A stretch of 48,121 nucleotides of DNA from an uncultured Lachnospiraceae bacterium (GTDB lineage Bacteria; Bacillota; Clostridia; Lachnospirales; Lachnospiraceae): positions 1 to 48,121 of the forward strand of contig CAJTWM010000028.1 in the NCBI GenBank assembly GCA_910579805.1. The letters run 5' to 3'. Positions within the stretch are counted from its first letter, which is position 1. The number at the start of each line of letters is the position of its first letter. The notes under the pieces are model-generated. The model did no database searches, was not told where the DNA came from, and saw only the letters and a list, made by a program, of their open reading frames with translations. Positions 15,084 to 25,600 of the stretch are shown here, one piece after another. A program made the position numbers and the translations under genes.

Positions 15084-15356
15084 TCACAAAAATTTATAAA
15101 ATTTAATTCCAAAAAGTACTGCAACCCCCGGAATTCCAAGGAATCCGCTTGTCAAAACACTGACCGGATTAATTGCGACGCTGATCCCGATATGATACCG
15201 TGCCAGTATGTAATTGAAAAAATAGATGCATATCGTCCCCATGACCATCCTCAGTACAAAGTTAATGATCCACTCCGCCTTTCTTCTTATCGTACCGATA
15301 AAAATAACTACAATAAGTATTCCGACAATAATAAAACTGCTTTCCAATTGTTCCAT
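15084..15356 (-). CDS. bofA: BofA-like pro-sigma-K processing regulator
   Basis: 90 aa with two hydrophobic helices and the conserved tail ISVAINPVSVLTSGFLGIPG. In Bacillus BofA holds the SpoIVFB protease inactive in the forespore outer membrane until sigma-K is needed. It is taken here as a sign of sporulation capacity, although many non-model Clostridia carry it with untested function. The start at 15356 has GAGG 8 nt upstream; the frame is open for 12 more codons without a signal. It is divergent from the DUF2508 gene, as a variation on the yaaL-bofA pairing of Bacillus. Confidence 0.85.
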   Translation of the reverse strand: MEQLESSFIIVGILIVVIFIGTIRRKAEWIINFVLRMVMGTICIYFFNYILARYHIGISVAINPVSVLTSGFLGIPGVAVLFGIKFYKFL

Positions 15357-15473
15357 GCAGATACCTCGTTTTCTTTTTTTTATTTTATGCAAGGAACCTT
15401 TTGGTTAGTCCATGAATATTATGTAATAATCTGCCAATACTTATTTTAGTAAAAAGAAAGGAGTCTTACCTCT

Positions 15474-15758
15474 ATGAAAATGCACTTTAGCCAAAGTTCA
15501 TACGGAAAAAACCGCACCTTAGACTCTGTGGAAAGAAGAAATATACTGGATGATCTGGAACGCACACGGCTGGATCTGGAAATGGCATATTGCGGCTTCG
15601 ATAACGTTACCGATCCCGACTTGATCGACTGTTATATTTACGAAGTAAACGCTGTCTTAAAAAGATACAAGTACTTATTAGAACAGGCAGCGAAACTAAA
15701 TTCGCTGCCTGAAGAGAACTTAAACGCGGAAACCTCTGTCAAGGTCCTGACCTGCTAG
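15474..15758 (+). CDS. DUF2508 (YaaL-like) protein
   Basis: 94 aa, soluble, acidic, mostly helical. LDDLERTRLDLEMAYCGFDN and VTDPDLIDCYIYEVNAV are typical of DUF2508, whose function is unknown. In Firmicutes it commonly sits beside bofA, as here, though in the opposite direction. AGGAG lies about 10 nt before the ATG. Its 3' end overlaps the convergent fliS gene by 39 nt. Confidence 0.85.
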   Translation: MKMHFSQSSYGKNRTLDSVERRNILDDLERTRLDLEMAYCGFDNVTDPDLIDCYIYEVNAVLKRYKYLLEQAAKLNSLPEENLNAETSVKVLTC

Positions 15759-16196
15759 GCTTTCATTGAGGGAATTTTTCCCATATGTAAGCCCTGCATA
15801 AACTGTCTGGGCGTTTTCCATGATCGGTTTTGATATGTCTGCTTCGCTTATCTTCAAATAAGCGTCATGCATATCAGTCACAATACTGCAGACATTATCA
15901 AGCGCCGTTCTGTTTCCGGAAAAGTCCGCCTTTGACAGCTCTCTGCGCAAATATAAGTAAATCTCAAAATAATTCATAGCCAGATCGTTTTCAAAATTTA
16001 ACGAATTCTGCAATTCTTTGATACAGGCTTTCGCCTTTTTGATCTCTTGATGGAACGTTTCGGTTTCCTGAACTTCCAATGCCTTTTTCGCATCCCCGAT
16101 ATAAACTAGTACCATTTCATATAATACCACAATCAGGCCCGTTTTATTCGCATTTGAAATTTTACGCGTAAATTGCTGCTTTTGATCGTCCGTCAT
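15720..16196 (-). CDS. fliS: FliS-like flagellin export chaperone
   Basis: 158 aa, all-helical. SNANKTGLIVVLYEMVLVYI near residues 15-34 matches the FliS N-terminal helix, followed by a central helix with LNFENDLAMNYFEIYLYLRREL. FliS binds the C-terminus of newly made flagellin and prevents premature polymerisation. The gene begins 37 nt after the flagellin stop, consistent with co-translation, with AAAGGA about 11 nt before the ATG. The last 39 nt overlap DUF2508 tail to tail. Confidence 0.8.
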   Translation of the reverse strand: MTDDQKQQFTRKISNANKTGLIVVLYEMVLVYIGDAKKALEVQETETFHQEIKKAKACIKELQNSLNFENDLAMNYFEIYLYLRRELSKADFSGNRTALDNVCSIVTDMHDAYLKISEADISKPIMENAQTVYAGLTYGKNSLNESLAGQDLDRGFRV

Positions 16197-16233
16197 TTCT
16201 CATCTACGTCCTTTCCCGTCAGCCTCGCTGAAA

Positions 16234-17364
16234 TTATTGTAAAAGCTGCAATACTTGAGACGGTCTTTCATTTGCCTGCGCAAGCATGGAAGTACCCGCC
16301 TGTGTAAGCACCTGAAGATTCGTATATTCCGTCATTTCCCTCGCCATATCCGTATCCATGATCCTCGAATATGCCGCGGTCATGCTTTCATAAGTTACAT
16401 CCAAAGAATCCACTGTAGATTCCAAGCGGTTCTGATATGCGCCGAGACGGCTTCTTACGCTGGAAATATAAGCAACCGCTTCGTCCATTTTTCCAAGTGC
16501 GTCCTGACAGTTGATCTGAGTTGTAAAATCCGTATCGGCAATTCCGATATTTTTCAAGGAAACGTAGGGAATACGCATATCCAATGTCTGGCCTTCATTT
16601 GCACCGATCTGTACGCTCATATCCCCATATCCTGTAATGTTGATCTCCAACGGCGTCGCTGCCGTAACACTGCTGTTCGGAGCGCCTTGTATCGTTAACC
16701 TCATTTCGAATCCTGTCTTATCCGCTATCGTAACTACATTTCCATCTACCTTGCTGACCGTACAGTTAGGCGGAAATTCAGACCCTAAACCGATCGTATT
16801 CGCAAGCGTCGTCGCATCTTCCACAATATTACCGTCCGCGTCTAAGTTCACGGTAAGCGCCGTTATCGTATAATTTTTCGCCGTAACGGTATCACTGTAA
16901 TAATCCACTTTAACCTGTGTATTAGTCGTATATCCCTTCAGGTCAAAACTTCCGTCCAAAAGTTTCTGTCCGTTAAATTCAGTAACTTCCACGATTTGTT
17001 CAATGCCCTCTTTCAACTGTGCCACTTCTTCTTCAATCGCTTTACGATCCTCATCTGACATTGTTCCTGTCGCCCCTTTTACAGCCAGTTCACTAATACG
17101 CTGGAGCATATCATGGATCTCACCCAATGCGCCGTCCGCAGTCTCCACTACGGAAACACCGTCATTCGCATTATCGCCTGCCACGGAAAGTCCTTCCAAC
17201 TGTGCGTTCATTCTTTTTGCGATAGCAAGCCCCGCTGCATTATCCTTTGCACGGTTGATCTTTATACCTGAAGACAGTCTTTGCAAAGACTTTGCCAACG
17301 CATTGTCGCTTCTTTTTAAACTGTTATTTGCCGTCATTGCGGACACATTATAATTGATTCTCAT
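16234..17364 (-). CDS. fliC: Flagellin
   Basis: 376 aa filament subunit. The N-terminal D0/D1 domain runs MRINYNVSAMTANNSLKRSD, RLSSGIKINRAKDNAAGLAI and so on. The central part (about 150-290) is variable. The C-terminal D1/D0 domain has RSRLGAYQNRLESTVDSLDV and ends NERPSQVLQLLQ. Like most exported flagellins, it has no signal peptide. The start at 17364 has GAGG 6 nt upstream; the longer frame would begin inside the leader repeat. No sigma-28 box (TAAA-N15-GCCGATAA) could be found in the 120 nt upstream, so it may be read from the FliK-like gene before it. Confidence 0.95.
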   Translation of the reverse strand: MRINYNVSAMTANNSLKRSDNALAKSLQRLSSGIKINRAKDNAAGLAIAKRMNAQLEGLSVAGDNANDGVSVVETADGALGEIHDMLQRISELAVKGATGTMSDEDRKAIEEEVAQLKEGIEQIVEVTEFNGQKLLDGSFDLKGYTTNTQVKVDYYSDTVTAKNYTITALTVNLDADGNIVEDATTLANTIGLGSEFPPNCTVSKVDGNVVTIADKTGFEMRLTIQGAPNSSVTAATPLEINITGYGDMSVQIGANEGQTLDMRIPYVSLKNIGIADTDFTTQINCQDALGKMDEAVAYISSVRSRLGAYQNRLESTVDSLDVTYESMTAAYSRIMDTDMAREMTEYTNLQVLTQAGTSMLAQANERPSQVLQLLQ

Positions 17365-17370
17365 TTTTTC

Positions 17371-17428
17371 CTCATTTCTGCACGGCTTTTGTATGTCAGA
17401 TTTGCGGATACCGTGCGGCCGCAAATCT
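17371..17428 (-). repeat. SD-carrying hairpin leader, copy 2 (flagellin)
   Basis: The minus strand shows AGATTTGCGG / CCGCAAATCT (10 bp, 17398-17428), an AT-rich linker, AAAGCCGTGC, then AGAAATGAGGAAA up to the ATG. The order of parts matches the leader of the flavodoxin-SCP2 gene (3571-3650). Confidence 0.6.
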
Positions 17429-17486
17429 ATGTTAACATTTTATTTTTCCGAAAAACTGCGATCAGCCTGCGCTGCAGACCGTAAGG

Positions 17487-20400
17487 TCACTCCCCGACCG
17501 CCTGTAAAAATGCCTTTGCCGTCCTGTACAATTGTACAGACGACACATGTGTCGTTTCTGCCTGTTCTTCCCTCATAAACGCATTCGTATCGATTCGGTC
17601 GCTCTGAACAAAATGGAAATCGGTAATATGCAAATCAGAATCCGATAATGCCTCTTTCATTTTTGTTTCGATCCCCCTCAGATCCGAAAGGCCCTCTTCC
17701 TTGTTTACCGCAATAAAGCCTTCCAACGTGCTGCCGTTTATTTTAAATTCCGCCTCTGCAAGACCGTATTTTGCCGTATTCATCGTAACCTTGACCTTGC
17801 CGGCTTCATCCGCGCCTCTGATCACACGCAATCTGACGGAAGTCATTTCTTCACCGATCCGTACCGGTATCTGATAATCCTCCTGCCTTGCGCTCTCCCT
17901 CGCAAGGTTCATCTGCTTATATAAAAGATGGATCTCTTTTAAATCAACTGCCGTAACCTCTTTCGCTTCTTCCGATGAAGCCAGCTCGCTGAAAACTTCT
18001 TCGGTAAACCGGCCGTATCCCTCTTTTGCAGAAACTTCATCATCAAAAGCGTCTTTTACCTGTTCCGACGCCTGCTTAAACTTTTCTGACATACGGTTCA
18101 GCCTGTCAAAAGCAGATCCCGGTCTTTTCAGCCACCGATCCGCCGCCAGCAGATTATTTACGGTAACGCTTTCTCCCGTATCCAATAAAAACCGAAGTGT
18201 TTCGTCATCCGTATGCTGGGCTTCCATGAATTCCTTTAGCTGCTCTTCGTTATAGGCAGCCTCCAGTTCGTCTGCCCGTCCGGCTTCTTCTAACTGTTCC
18301 GCAAACTCTTCCAGCGTGGTATCGCCGGAGATCTCAATATCCTGTACTTTCTCAGGTTCTAAATGATCCAGAATCTGTTTGGATACTTTCTCATAATATT
18401 TTTGTTCTTTGGGAGCCTCCTGATCCTTTGCCTGCGCTCCAAACCCTTTTGCTATCTGTTCGGTAATGGAGTTGGTTTTGGAAGAAAGATCTATTATTCC
18501 TCCAAAATCATCGTCTACCGTATAATCCATTCCGGATTTCTTTTCCGACCGGACCGCCGTCATAAGATTTTTAAAAGATAATTCACCGCCTGCATTTACA
18601 ACAGCGCCAATCGCCGCCCCGTCGCTTTTTTCCATTTGACGGAAGAAACGGTAAATCCCGATATATGCCTCTCTCTCATTTTCGGTAATCTCATGGTTTT
18701 TTTCCAGTTTATATAAATATTTACTATACTTTAATGCCTGTTCTCCCGGCTCATTATCTTTCTTATCAAAGTATTCGTTTAACTCGGCGATCGTCATTTC
18801 AAGCGGATTGACGCCCTCTCTGATCATTTCCATCGTAGCAGCCGGCGTCATCCTTTCCACTGCCTTTTTGATACCAAGATCCGCATCTTTGACGGCAAGG
18901 ATATTTTCCGGTGTAATCTCCATGCTGTTATATCCTAAAATCCGGACCGCCCGCCTGTTCTGCTCGGTAAGCTCTAATCCCATATCCTGCAAAATGTCAT
19001 CCACATTGCGGAAAGCTTCTTTTATGGAATCTCCCAAATCGGCTCTGGGAGTTGTCATCATCGTTTCATAAGATTCCCCTGCCGCTTCATAGGATCTTTT
19101 TAATTCCGTTCCTGCCTGATGGATAAAATCCATCGTAGGTTTTTCACTAAAAGCCGCTTTCCCTACGGTTGCCGCCGGAAGTCCGGGTATTTGCGCCGTT
19201 TTTGTTCTTGTTTCTTCGTAAAGCGCCGCCCTTGACTGTGCCTCTTGCGTATCCTGAGTATGGAAAAGCACCTGATTCTGCTCTTTTTCGATGGCTTTTA
19301 AATCCTCTACAAGCTGCTCTAACTCGGTAGTATCGATCCGGTATCCGCTTTCCAAAAGTTTCAGGTTCGCTTCTATCGTCATCTGCAGCCGGATCTCTTC
19401 CATCTTCCTTCTTGCGGTAATATTTACTTCCGCAAAAACTGCCTGCCTGCTGTCGATCTTTCTCTGCGCTTCTTCCAGATTTTTCAGATTCAGCTCTTTT
19501 CCCTGACCGGCAACATAATCTACCGCTTCGTCGCTGATAGAAGCGACTGTCTCCATGTAGCGGACCGCTTTATCCATGTTGCTTTCCGTATCCGCAAGAT
19601 TCGTTTCTTTTGCGGGCTTTCCGCTACCCACCGTACCGGCGATAGCGCTTAACAGTTTATCCGCAGTCATAGGAAGTTCCAGACTTTCCAACTCATTTAA
19701 ACGGCCAATGCTTTCCTGAGTCAGCGGGATTCCTTTCTCAATGATCCATTTTGCCTGTCCGATCGTTTCTTCGTTTACTTCCAGCCCCGCTTCTTCTATT
19801 ACCTTTTTCATCTGCGGCTCAAGCTGCTGCCAATCGTATTCTTCCGCTTTCATGGAATAATAACCTGCCGTTCCGTCGGCATAATATCCCCTGCCCTGCT
19901 TTTCCGCATCGGTATTGCCTGAAAATTGAGCTTTATATAAATCTTCAATGGTCGGTTCCATTCCGTTTTCGACCATATATTTTTTTACTCCATCCGACAA
20001 TTCGGAAAGATGAGATGCCTGTTCATAGGCCTTTCTTACCTGCCCGATATTTTCCTCCGTTACCGCTGCGTCAGCCGCATCCAGTTTATCAATGATCTGC
20101 TGCGCCGATACCTGACTTCCGGCAACCTCTTCCATGGCCTCTTCAGAAACATTGTCGGTATACCCTTTCACATCCACTCCGGCTTTTGCCAGCTCCGCTT
20201 TAATGTGATCCGTAATGGTAACCGTCTCTTCGATCGTAATATCTCCGGGATGATACCCTTCTTCCTGTAATTTTGCAAAATCTTCGGAAGACATAGAATT
20301 AGACATAACTGTCATATAGTTTCTCTGCGTAGTAACATCGATGTTCTCCGCCTGCTGCATAATATCTTCTGCGGTCCTTCCCTGAACCCCATAAGCAGTG

Positions 20401-20537
20401 TTATCCATAACTGTGCCAGAAATGTCTAATGCAAACCCCCGCTTTGAATCATTCTTTTCTGTCCGGGGGGAACTATATGTAGTTTTCGCTTTGTCTACAT
20501 TCTGTTTGTTGTCATAATTTTCAAATGTAATCTTCAT
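17487..20537 (-). CDS. DUF6240/FliK-like flagellar hook-length protein
   Basis: 1016 aa, hydrophilic, without signal peptide or transmembrane helix. Most of it is a string of related helical segments that begin with NLKNLEEAQRKI- or VNNLLAADRWL-like phrases, as in DUF6240. The last ~130 residues (IPVRIGEEMTSVRLRVIRG, then VTMNTAKYGLAEAEFKING) resemble the FliK/Flg_hook C-terminal domain. A role as hook-length ruler is inferred from that and from the flagellin and fliS genes that follow. GGAG lies 11 nt before the ATG at 20537; the frame is open for 30 more codons without a start signal. Confidence 0.7.
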   Translation of the reverse strand: MKITFENYDNKQNVDKAKTTYSSPRTEKNDSKRGFALDISGTVMDNTAYGVQGRTAEDIMQQAENIDVTTQRNYMTVMSNSMSSEDFAKLQEEGYHPGDITIEETVTITDHIKAELAKAGVDVKGYTDNVSEEAMEEVAGSQVSAQQIIDKLDAADAAVTEENIGQVRKAYEQASHLSELSDGVKKYMVENGMEPTIEDLYKAQFSGNTDAEKQGRGYYADGTAGYYSMKAEEYDWQQLEPQMKKVIEEAGLEVNEETIGQAKWIIEKGIPLTQESIGRLNELESLELPMTADKLLSAIAGTVGSGKPAKETNLADTESNMDKAVRYMETVASISDEAVDYVAGQGKELNLKNLEEAQRKIDSRQAVFAEVNITARRKMEEIRLQMTIEANLKLLESGYRIDTTELEQLVEDLKAIEKEQNQVLFHTQDTQEAQSRAALYEETRTKTAQIPGLPAATVGKAAFSEKPTMDFIHQAGTELKRSYEAAGESYETMMTTPRADLGDSIKEAFRNVDDILQDMGLELTEQNRRAVRILGYNSMEITPENILAVKDADLGIKKAVERMTPAATMEMIREGVNPLEMTIAELNEYFDKKDNEPGEQALKYSKYLYKLEKNHEITENEREAYIGIYRFFRQMEKSDGAAIGAVVNAGGELSFKNLMTAVRSEKKSGMDYTVDDDFGGIIDLSSKTNSITEQIAKGFGAQAKDQEAPKEQKYYEKVSKQILDHLEPEKVQDIEISGDTTLEEFAEQLEEAGRADELEAAYNEEQLKEFMEAQHTDDETLRFLLDTGESVTVNNLLAADRWLKRPGSAFDRLNRMSEKFKQASEQVKDAFDDEVSAKEGYGRFTEEVFSELASSEEAKEVTAVDLKEIHLLYKQMNLARESARQEDYQIPVRIGEEMTSVRLRVIRGADEAGKVKVTMNTAKYGLAEAEFKINGSTLEGFIAVNKEEGLSDLRGIETKMKEALSDSDLHITDFHFVQSDRIDTNAFMREEQAETTHVSSVQLYRTAKAFLQAVGE

Positions 20538-20599
20538 ATAACAAATCTCCAATGTAGATGAAATAAGGGATGCATATAAAAACATCCGTATGCTCAAAA

Positions 20600-20636
20600 A
20601 AATAAAGTATGAACTGATTAGGTTCACACTTTATTT
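20600..20636 (-). terminator. Intrinsic terminator after glgB
   Basis: This is a 15-bp stem (one mismatch) with a 7-nt loop, followed on the minus strand by seven T (complement of 20594-20600). It separates glgB from the FliK-like gene, which must then have its own promoter or depend on read-through. Confidence 0.9.
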
Positions 20637-20663
20637 CGGCTGTTACGCTTGATTTCTTAACCT

Positions 20664-22592
20664 TTAAAACAGAAATACCGCCGCAGTATAAGGAGGCAGG
20701 TCAAAAGCGATCGAGTAATTCCTAAAGTCGCTGGGCTTTACCTGCGCCGTAACCGACTTCGGAATCTCATTTCCGTTTCCTCCGAACCGCTTCTCATCAC
20801 TGTTCAAAAGCAATTTATATTTTCCCCGTTTCGGAACGCCTATCCGATAACCTTCCCTACGTATCGGCGTCATATTTAATACGAAAAGAATGTTATTCTT
20901 ACCGGTTGCATTTTTTCTGAAAAAGCTGTATACGCTGTTCTCCGCATCATCAGGGTTCAGCCATTCGAATCCGTCCCAACTGTTATCACTTTCATAAAAA
21001 CTCGGATACTTATTATAAAGCTCCAGTAATTCCTTCATATATTCATGCATACCTTTGTTCAAGTCTTCATCCAGCAAATACCAGTCTAACTCTCTTTCTT
21101 CGCTCCACTCTCTTTCCTGCCCAAAGTCCTGTCCCATGAAAAGCAGTTTTTTACCGGAATGGCCGAACATATAAGTATACCCGACTCTTAGATTCGCATA
21201 TTTATCGATCTGATACCCTGGCATTTTATTGACCATGGAGCATTTTAAATGCACTACTTCATCATGCGATAGAGGCAGGATATAATTTTCACTGCTATTG
21301 TAAGACATGGCAAAAGTCATGGCATAATGATTATTTTTGCGGAACAGCGGATCCAGTTTCATGTATTCGCAGAAATCGTGCATCCATCCCATATTCCACT
21401 TAAAGGAAAATCCCAGCCCGCCCTGTTCTACCTGATCCGTAACCTGCGGCCATGCGGTAGATTCTTCCGCGATGGTAATAAAGCCGGGAGCGCTCCCCCT
21501 TACAACGGAATTCAAATGTTTAAAAAATTCAATGGCCTCAAGGTTTTTATTTCCGCCGTATTTGTTTGGCAGCCATTGTCCCGCGCTCTTGCCGTAATCC
21601 AAATACAGCATGGAGGCAACCGCATCCACACGGATACCGTCCACATGAAACTCGCGCATCCAAAACAGAACATTGGCGATCAGGAAATTTTTTACCTCGC
21701 TCTTGCCGTAATTAAAGATCTTTGTTCCCCAATCGGGATGTTCCCCAAGGCGTTTATCCGGATGTTCGTAAATACAGGAACCGTCAAAACATTCCAATCC
21801 ATGGGCGTCTACTGCGAAATGGGCCGGTACCCAGTCCAAAATAACGCCTACTTTACTTTTATGCAGCTTGTCGATCAGATACATAAAATCCTGCGGCGTA
21901 CCGTAACGCGATGTCGGCGCATAATATCCCGTAACCTGATATCCCCATGAACCGTCAAACGGATGCTCCAGTATGCCCATCAGCTCGATATGGGTATATT
22001 TCATTTCCGCCAGATATTCTACAATACGATCCGCAAATTCCCTGTAATTGTAAAAGCCTTCTTTTGTCCCGTCCGGATGTTTCATCCATGAACCGATATG
22101 GCATTCATAGATCGCCATCGGCTCTTTATTCCAATCCTGCTTGTCCCTTTTGTCCATCCATAACTTATCAGACCATGTAAAATCCGTAAGGTCCGTAGTG
22201 ACCGATGCCGTTTCGGGACGGAGCTGCGCATAGTTTGCAAAAGGATCCGCTTTATACAGCTTACGGCCGTCCGGCGTAGTAATCAGGAATTTATACATTT
22301 CTCCCGTACCTACTCCCGGCACAAAAAGACCATGTATTCCGCCGGGTCCGAGGCGCTTTAATTCATGGGCGTTTTCATCCCACCCGTTAAAGGAACCAAT
22401 TACATTTACCCTTGCCGCGTTAGGCGCCCAAACCCCGAAGTACATTCCCTCCACGCCGTCCTCATTGGATAAATGCGCACCCAATTTTTTATAAATATCA
22501 TAATGCGTTCCCTGACCGAATATGTACTGATCCGCTTCTGAAATAAATACTGTCTCATGTTTTGTTTGTGTTTTATCTTTGGCTGCTGCCAC
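20664..22592 (-). CDS. glgB: 1,4-alpha-glucan branching enzyme
   Basis: This enzyme makes alpha-1,6 branches in glycogen. 642 aa: an N-terminal CBM48-type domain (about 35-125, with WAPNAARVNVIGSFNGWDEN), then the GH13 barrel. DWVPAHFA, GIRVDAVASMLYLDYG (nucleophile Asp), IAEEST (acid Glu) and LSHDEVVH are present. A C-terminal beta domain ends PPYTAAVFLF. The start is GTG, with GGAGG 7 nt upstream. It follows the TPR protein by 17 nt, so both are on one transcript. No other glycogen gene is visible here. Confidence 0.97.
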   Translation of the reverse strand: MAAAKDKTQTKHETVFISEADQYIFGQGTHYDIYKKLGAHLSNEDGVEGMYFGVWAPNAARVNVIGSFNGWDENAHELKRLGPGGIHGLFVPGVGTGEMYKFLITTPDGRKLYKADPFANYAQLRPETASVTTDLTDFTWSDKLWMDKRDKQDWNKEPMAIYECHIGSWMKHPDGTKEGFYNYREFADRIVEYLAEMKYTHIELMGILEHPFDGSWGYQVTGYYAPTSRYGTPQDFMYLIDKLHKSKVGVILDWVPAHFAVDAHGLECFDGSCIYEHPDKRLGEHPDWGTKIFNYGKSEVKNFLIANVLFWMREFHVDGIRVDAVASMLYLDYGKSAGQWLPNKYGGNKNLEAIEFFKHLNSVVRGSAPGFITIAEESTAWPQVTDQVEQGGLGFSFKWNMGWMHDFCEYMKLDPLFRKNNHYAMTFAMSYNSSENYILPLSHDEVVHLKCSMVNKMPGYQIDKYANLRVGYTYMFGHSGKKLLFMGQDFGQEREWSEERELDWYLLDEDLNKGMHEYMKELLELYNKYPSFYESDNSWDGFEWLNPDDAENSVYSFFRKNATGKNNILFVLNMTPIRREGYRIGVPKRGKYKLLLNSDEKRFGGNGNEIPKSVTAQVKPSDFRNYSIAFDLPPYTAAVFLF

Positions 22593-22609
22593 AGAAATTC
22601 CTCCAATCT

Positions 22610-25600
22610 TTAATTAAAATCTCTTTCCCTTAAAATGATCATGTCTTCATCATCATAACGCTTTGCCAGTAAGATATCAAAGAAATGCGTTATATTTTTA
22701 CGGTTGGCGTGGTCGATCGCTTCATCCACGATTTCCTGCACCTCCGCTACGTTTACTATGTGAGTGCTCGTCTGCATATCGGAAATCCTCGTATGCAGGG
22801 CAAGCATTCCCAATTCGTCAATGGAATACTCCATAAGCTCCGCATATTTCCTTCCGTAAGCCGTAAGCGCGTCGTCATCCAACGCCTCGATATCAAAACG
22901 GGCCGTAAAACAGCTTTTTAACGTATCATTCTGTTTCAGAAATTTATTGATCTCTTTTTTCGTTCCCGTAATCACTACAATGATCCCTTTATTTTCATGA
23001 TCTAAATATTTATAAAGTTTTGATACCGTCTCCGCGGACATTTTAGCCGCGCCTTCAATAATGAGCGCGCCGTTCTCCATGCGGGAGACCGTCGCCTCCA
23101 CATCTTTTTTGTTCAAAGAAGCGCCGGAAATCTTTGCAACCCTGCCCGAAAAATTATTATCCGAAGCCTGTACCTCACGCACCAGATTTTTAGCTAAAGT
23201 CCTCGTATCGTTCTCGTCGTCTCCGGTCACAATGATATTGCCTGTATAAGCCGCCATGCTTATGGAATCAATCGATTTAATGAACTGCTCTTTCGCCTTC
23301 CTTGTATGGATATAGGCACCGAACAATTCCTTTTCTTCTTCTGTAAGCTGCCTTAAGGACATACGCTCGTCTACAATATCTTCCAAGTCTTCCTCTCTGG
23401 CCGGAACCGTTTTTTTCTTTGCAGGTTTTGCCGCAGGCCTTTCCTGACTCTCCTCTTTTACGGCTTTTGTTTCTTCCCCTTCTTCCTTCGTTACCTCCTC
23501 TTCAGCGGACGTTTCCGTCTCTTCTGCAGAAAGCGGCGCCGGCTCTCCAGTACTTTCTTCCGTTTCGCCGGTTTCACCGGAACTCTCCTCTGCCGTTTCT
23601 TCTGTACTTTCTTCCAAAAGCAGTTCGCCGCTGTCCTCTGAAAGTATTTCCCCTTCATCCGTTTGTAAAGATTCTTCCGTATCTTCTCCCGTATACTCCG
23701 CCTCGTCTTCACTGTAAGTAACTTGTTCTTTCTGCGCCTCCTTTTCTTTCACGGCGGCGTCCAGCTCATCCAACTGGGCAAGAATGCCGCTCCTTGTAGA
23801 TTCGTCAAATTCCGCAAACATATTCCCTGTCTGTTCTTTTACCCGACGGCGCACATCCTCTTTCCGCTTTTCCTCGTTGTCTTTCTTCATGCGTTCCCAT
23901 TCGGCCAAAATATCCTGAATACTCATCTGTCCGGTAATTTGCTTTTCAACCTTTTCTCCCTCCGGCACCACAAGACTGATCTGTCCGTCATATTCTTGTG
24001 AAAGCATCCCCGCTAAAGGCGCCGGTACTTCCGGAAGTATCTGATATGTTGCGCTGTTGATCTCTTTTTGCGCCGATGTCTTCTCCGCTTCTTCACGCAT
24101 CTGCTGCATAACGGCCGCGGAAGTATTGGCTGTAGTCTCTCCTAAATCTTCGGATTCTTCTCCGTCATCCACATCCCGCAAGTCTTCGAATCCTTCTCCG
24201 TCGTCGGCTTCTTCCAGATCCTCGGGTTCTTCTTCATAAGCGGGTTCTTTTAAATCATCAGTATCCTCGTCATAAATAATTTCTTCTAAGTCTGTAGACC
24301 CCTCATCGTAAATCCGTTTTTCAAAGTTCTCCGGTCCTTCCTCATAAATCCTTTCCTCCAAGTCTCCGGATTCCTCTTCATAACCTGACTCTTCCAAATC
24401 TTCAGGCTCTTCTTCATAACCTGTCTCTTCCAAATCTTCAGGCTCTTCTTCATAGCCTGTCTCTTCCAGATCTTCAGGCTCTTCTTCATAACCTGTCTCT
24501 TCCAGATCTTCAGGTTCTTCTTCATAGCCCGACTCTTCCAAGTATTCGGGTTCTTCTTCATAGCCTGTCTCTTCCAAGTATTCGGGTTCTTCTTCATAGC
24601 CTGTCTCTTCCGGATCTTCAGACTCTTCTAAGTAATCCCTCTCTTCCAAGTCCTCAGATTCTTCCAGATCAGCAACGCCTTCCGTCCCCTCTGTATACGA
24701 AAAATTTCCTCCGGCAGCCTCTCTATATTCTGAATCGCCATACGGATCCTCCTCCGGCATTTCACCGATTTCTCCCGTTTCTCCAAAAAATACTTCTTCC
24801 TGAACAAGCGACGGGCGTTTTACATCCGTATTTAAGGCTGCCTGTGAGGCCGCCTCTATTTCTTCCGTATTTTCGAACAACGGCGCTATAATGGACTTGG
24901 TAATTGAATCTGCGCCGCTATTCTCCAAAGACTCGTCCACTTCCGATCCATCATCTAAAAGTTCTTTCATGCTCGCCGCAAGTTCCTTTTGAAGATTGAT
25001 CGTATTATACTGCCCCATGTCCAAAGTTTTTACATGTATATCATCCAGTTCATCGGAATCGATCCTTGTCGTTATTGCATTTAAAACTGCGTCTTCTTCC
25101 GGTCCCTCTTCGTCCTCCTCGTACCTTTCATATATAGATATGCCCTGCATCTGCATTTCATAACGCTTTTCCTGTTCCGGCGTAAGAGGCTGATGCAGCA
25201 TTTTCAATTCCATTGCCTTTATGACATACTTTCCTTCGCCGAACCACAGCGCCAGTTCGTCGCATTCCTCCACGCATTTCGTACTTAACCCGATCCTATG
25301 ATAAAGATAGGCCAATTCATATGCCCATTTTTCTCTGTAATCCCTTTTCTTCAGTTCTTCCAAAACCGCAATTCTTTCTTCCAGACTGACATCCTGCGCC
25401 TCATAAAGCTTATACTGCAAAATATAGCGTCCGCTGTCCCGCGGCGCTATCTGCACAAATTCTTTATAGTATTCGATCGCCTGCACATACTCTTCCATTT
25501 TTATGGAGAGTTCGCAAAGGGAATAAACGATGGTACGTCCTCCCGGATGCCTTTCATATGCCATTAGCAGCAGTTCTTTGCTCTCTTCAAATCTTCGGTT

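Noticed and set aside
17365..17486. Sigma-28 promoter for flagellin
   Set aside because: No TAAA-N15-GCCGATAA-like pair could be found on the minus strand; TAAAATG followed by TGCGGCCG is the nearest and is a poor match.
24286..24597. Open frame rich in Lys/Asn/Trp on the minus strand, and a plus-strand frame at 23419-23721
   Set aside because: Both are by-products of repeats or biased composition in the TPR/acidic-repeat gene. Neither has a ribosome-binding site, and both lie wholly inside it.
24200..24640. Regular 36-bp repeats resembling a CRISPR array
   Set aside because: The repeats are contiguous without spacers and lie in frame in a long gene, coding for an acidic 12-residue unit. 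No cas genes are present.
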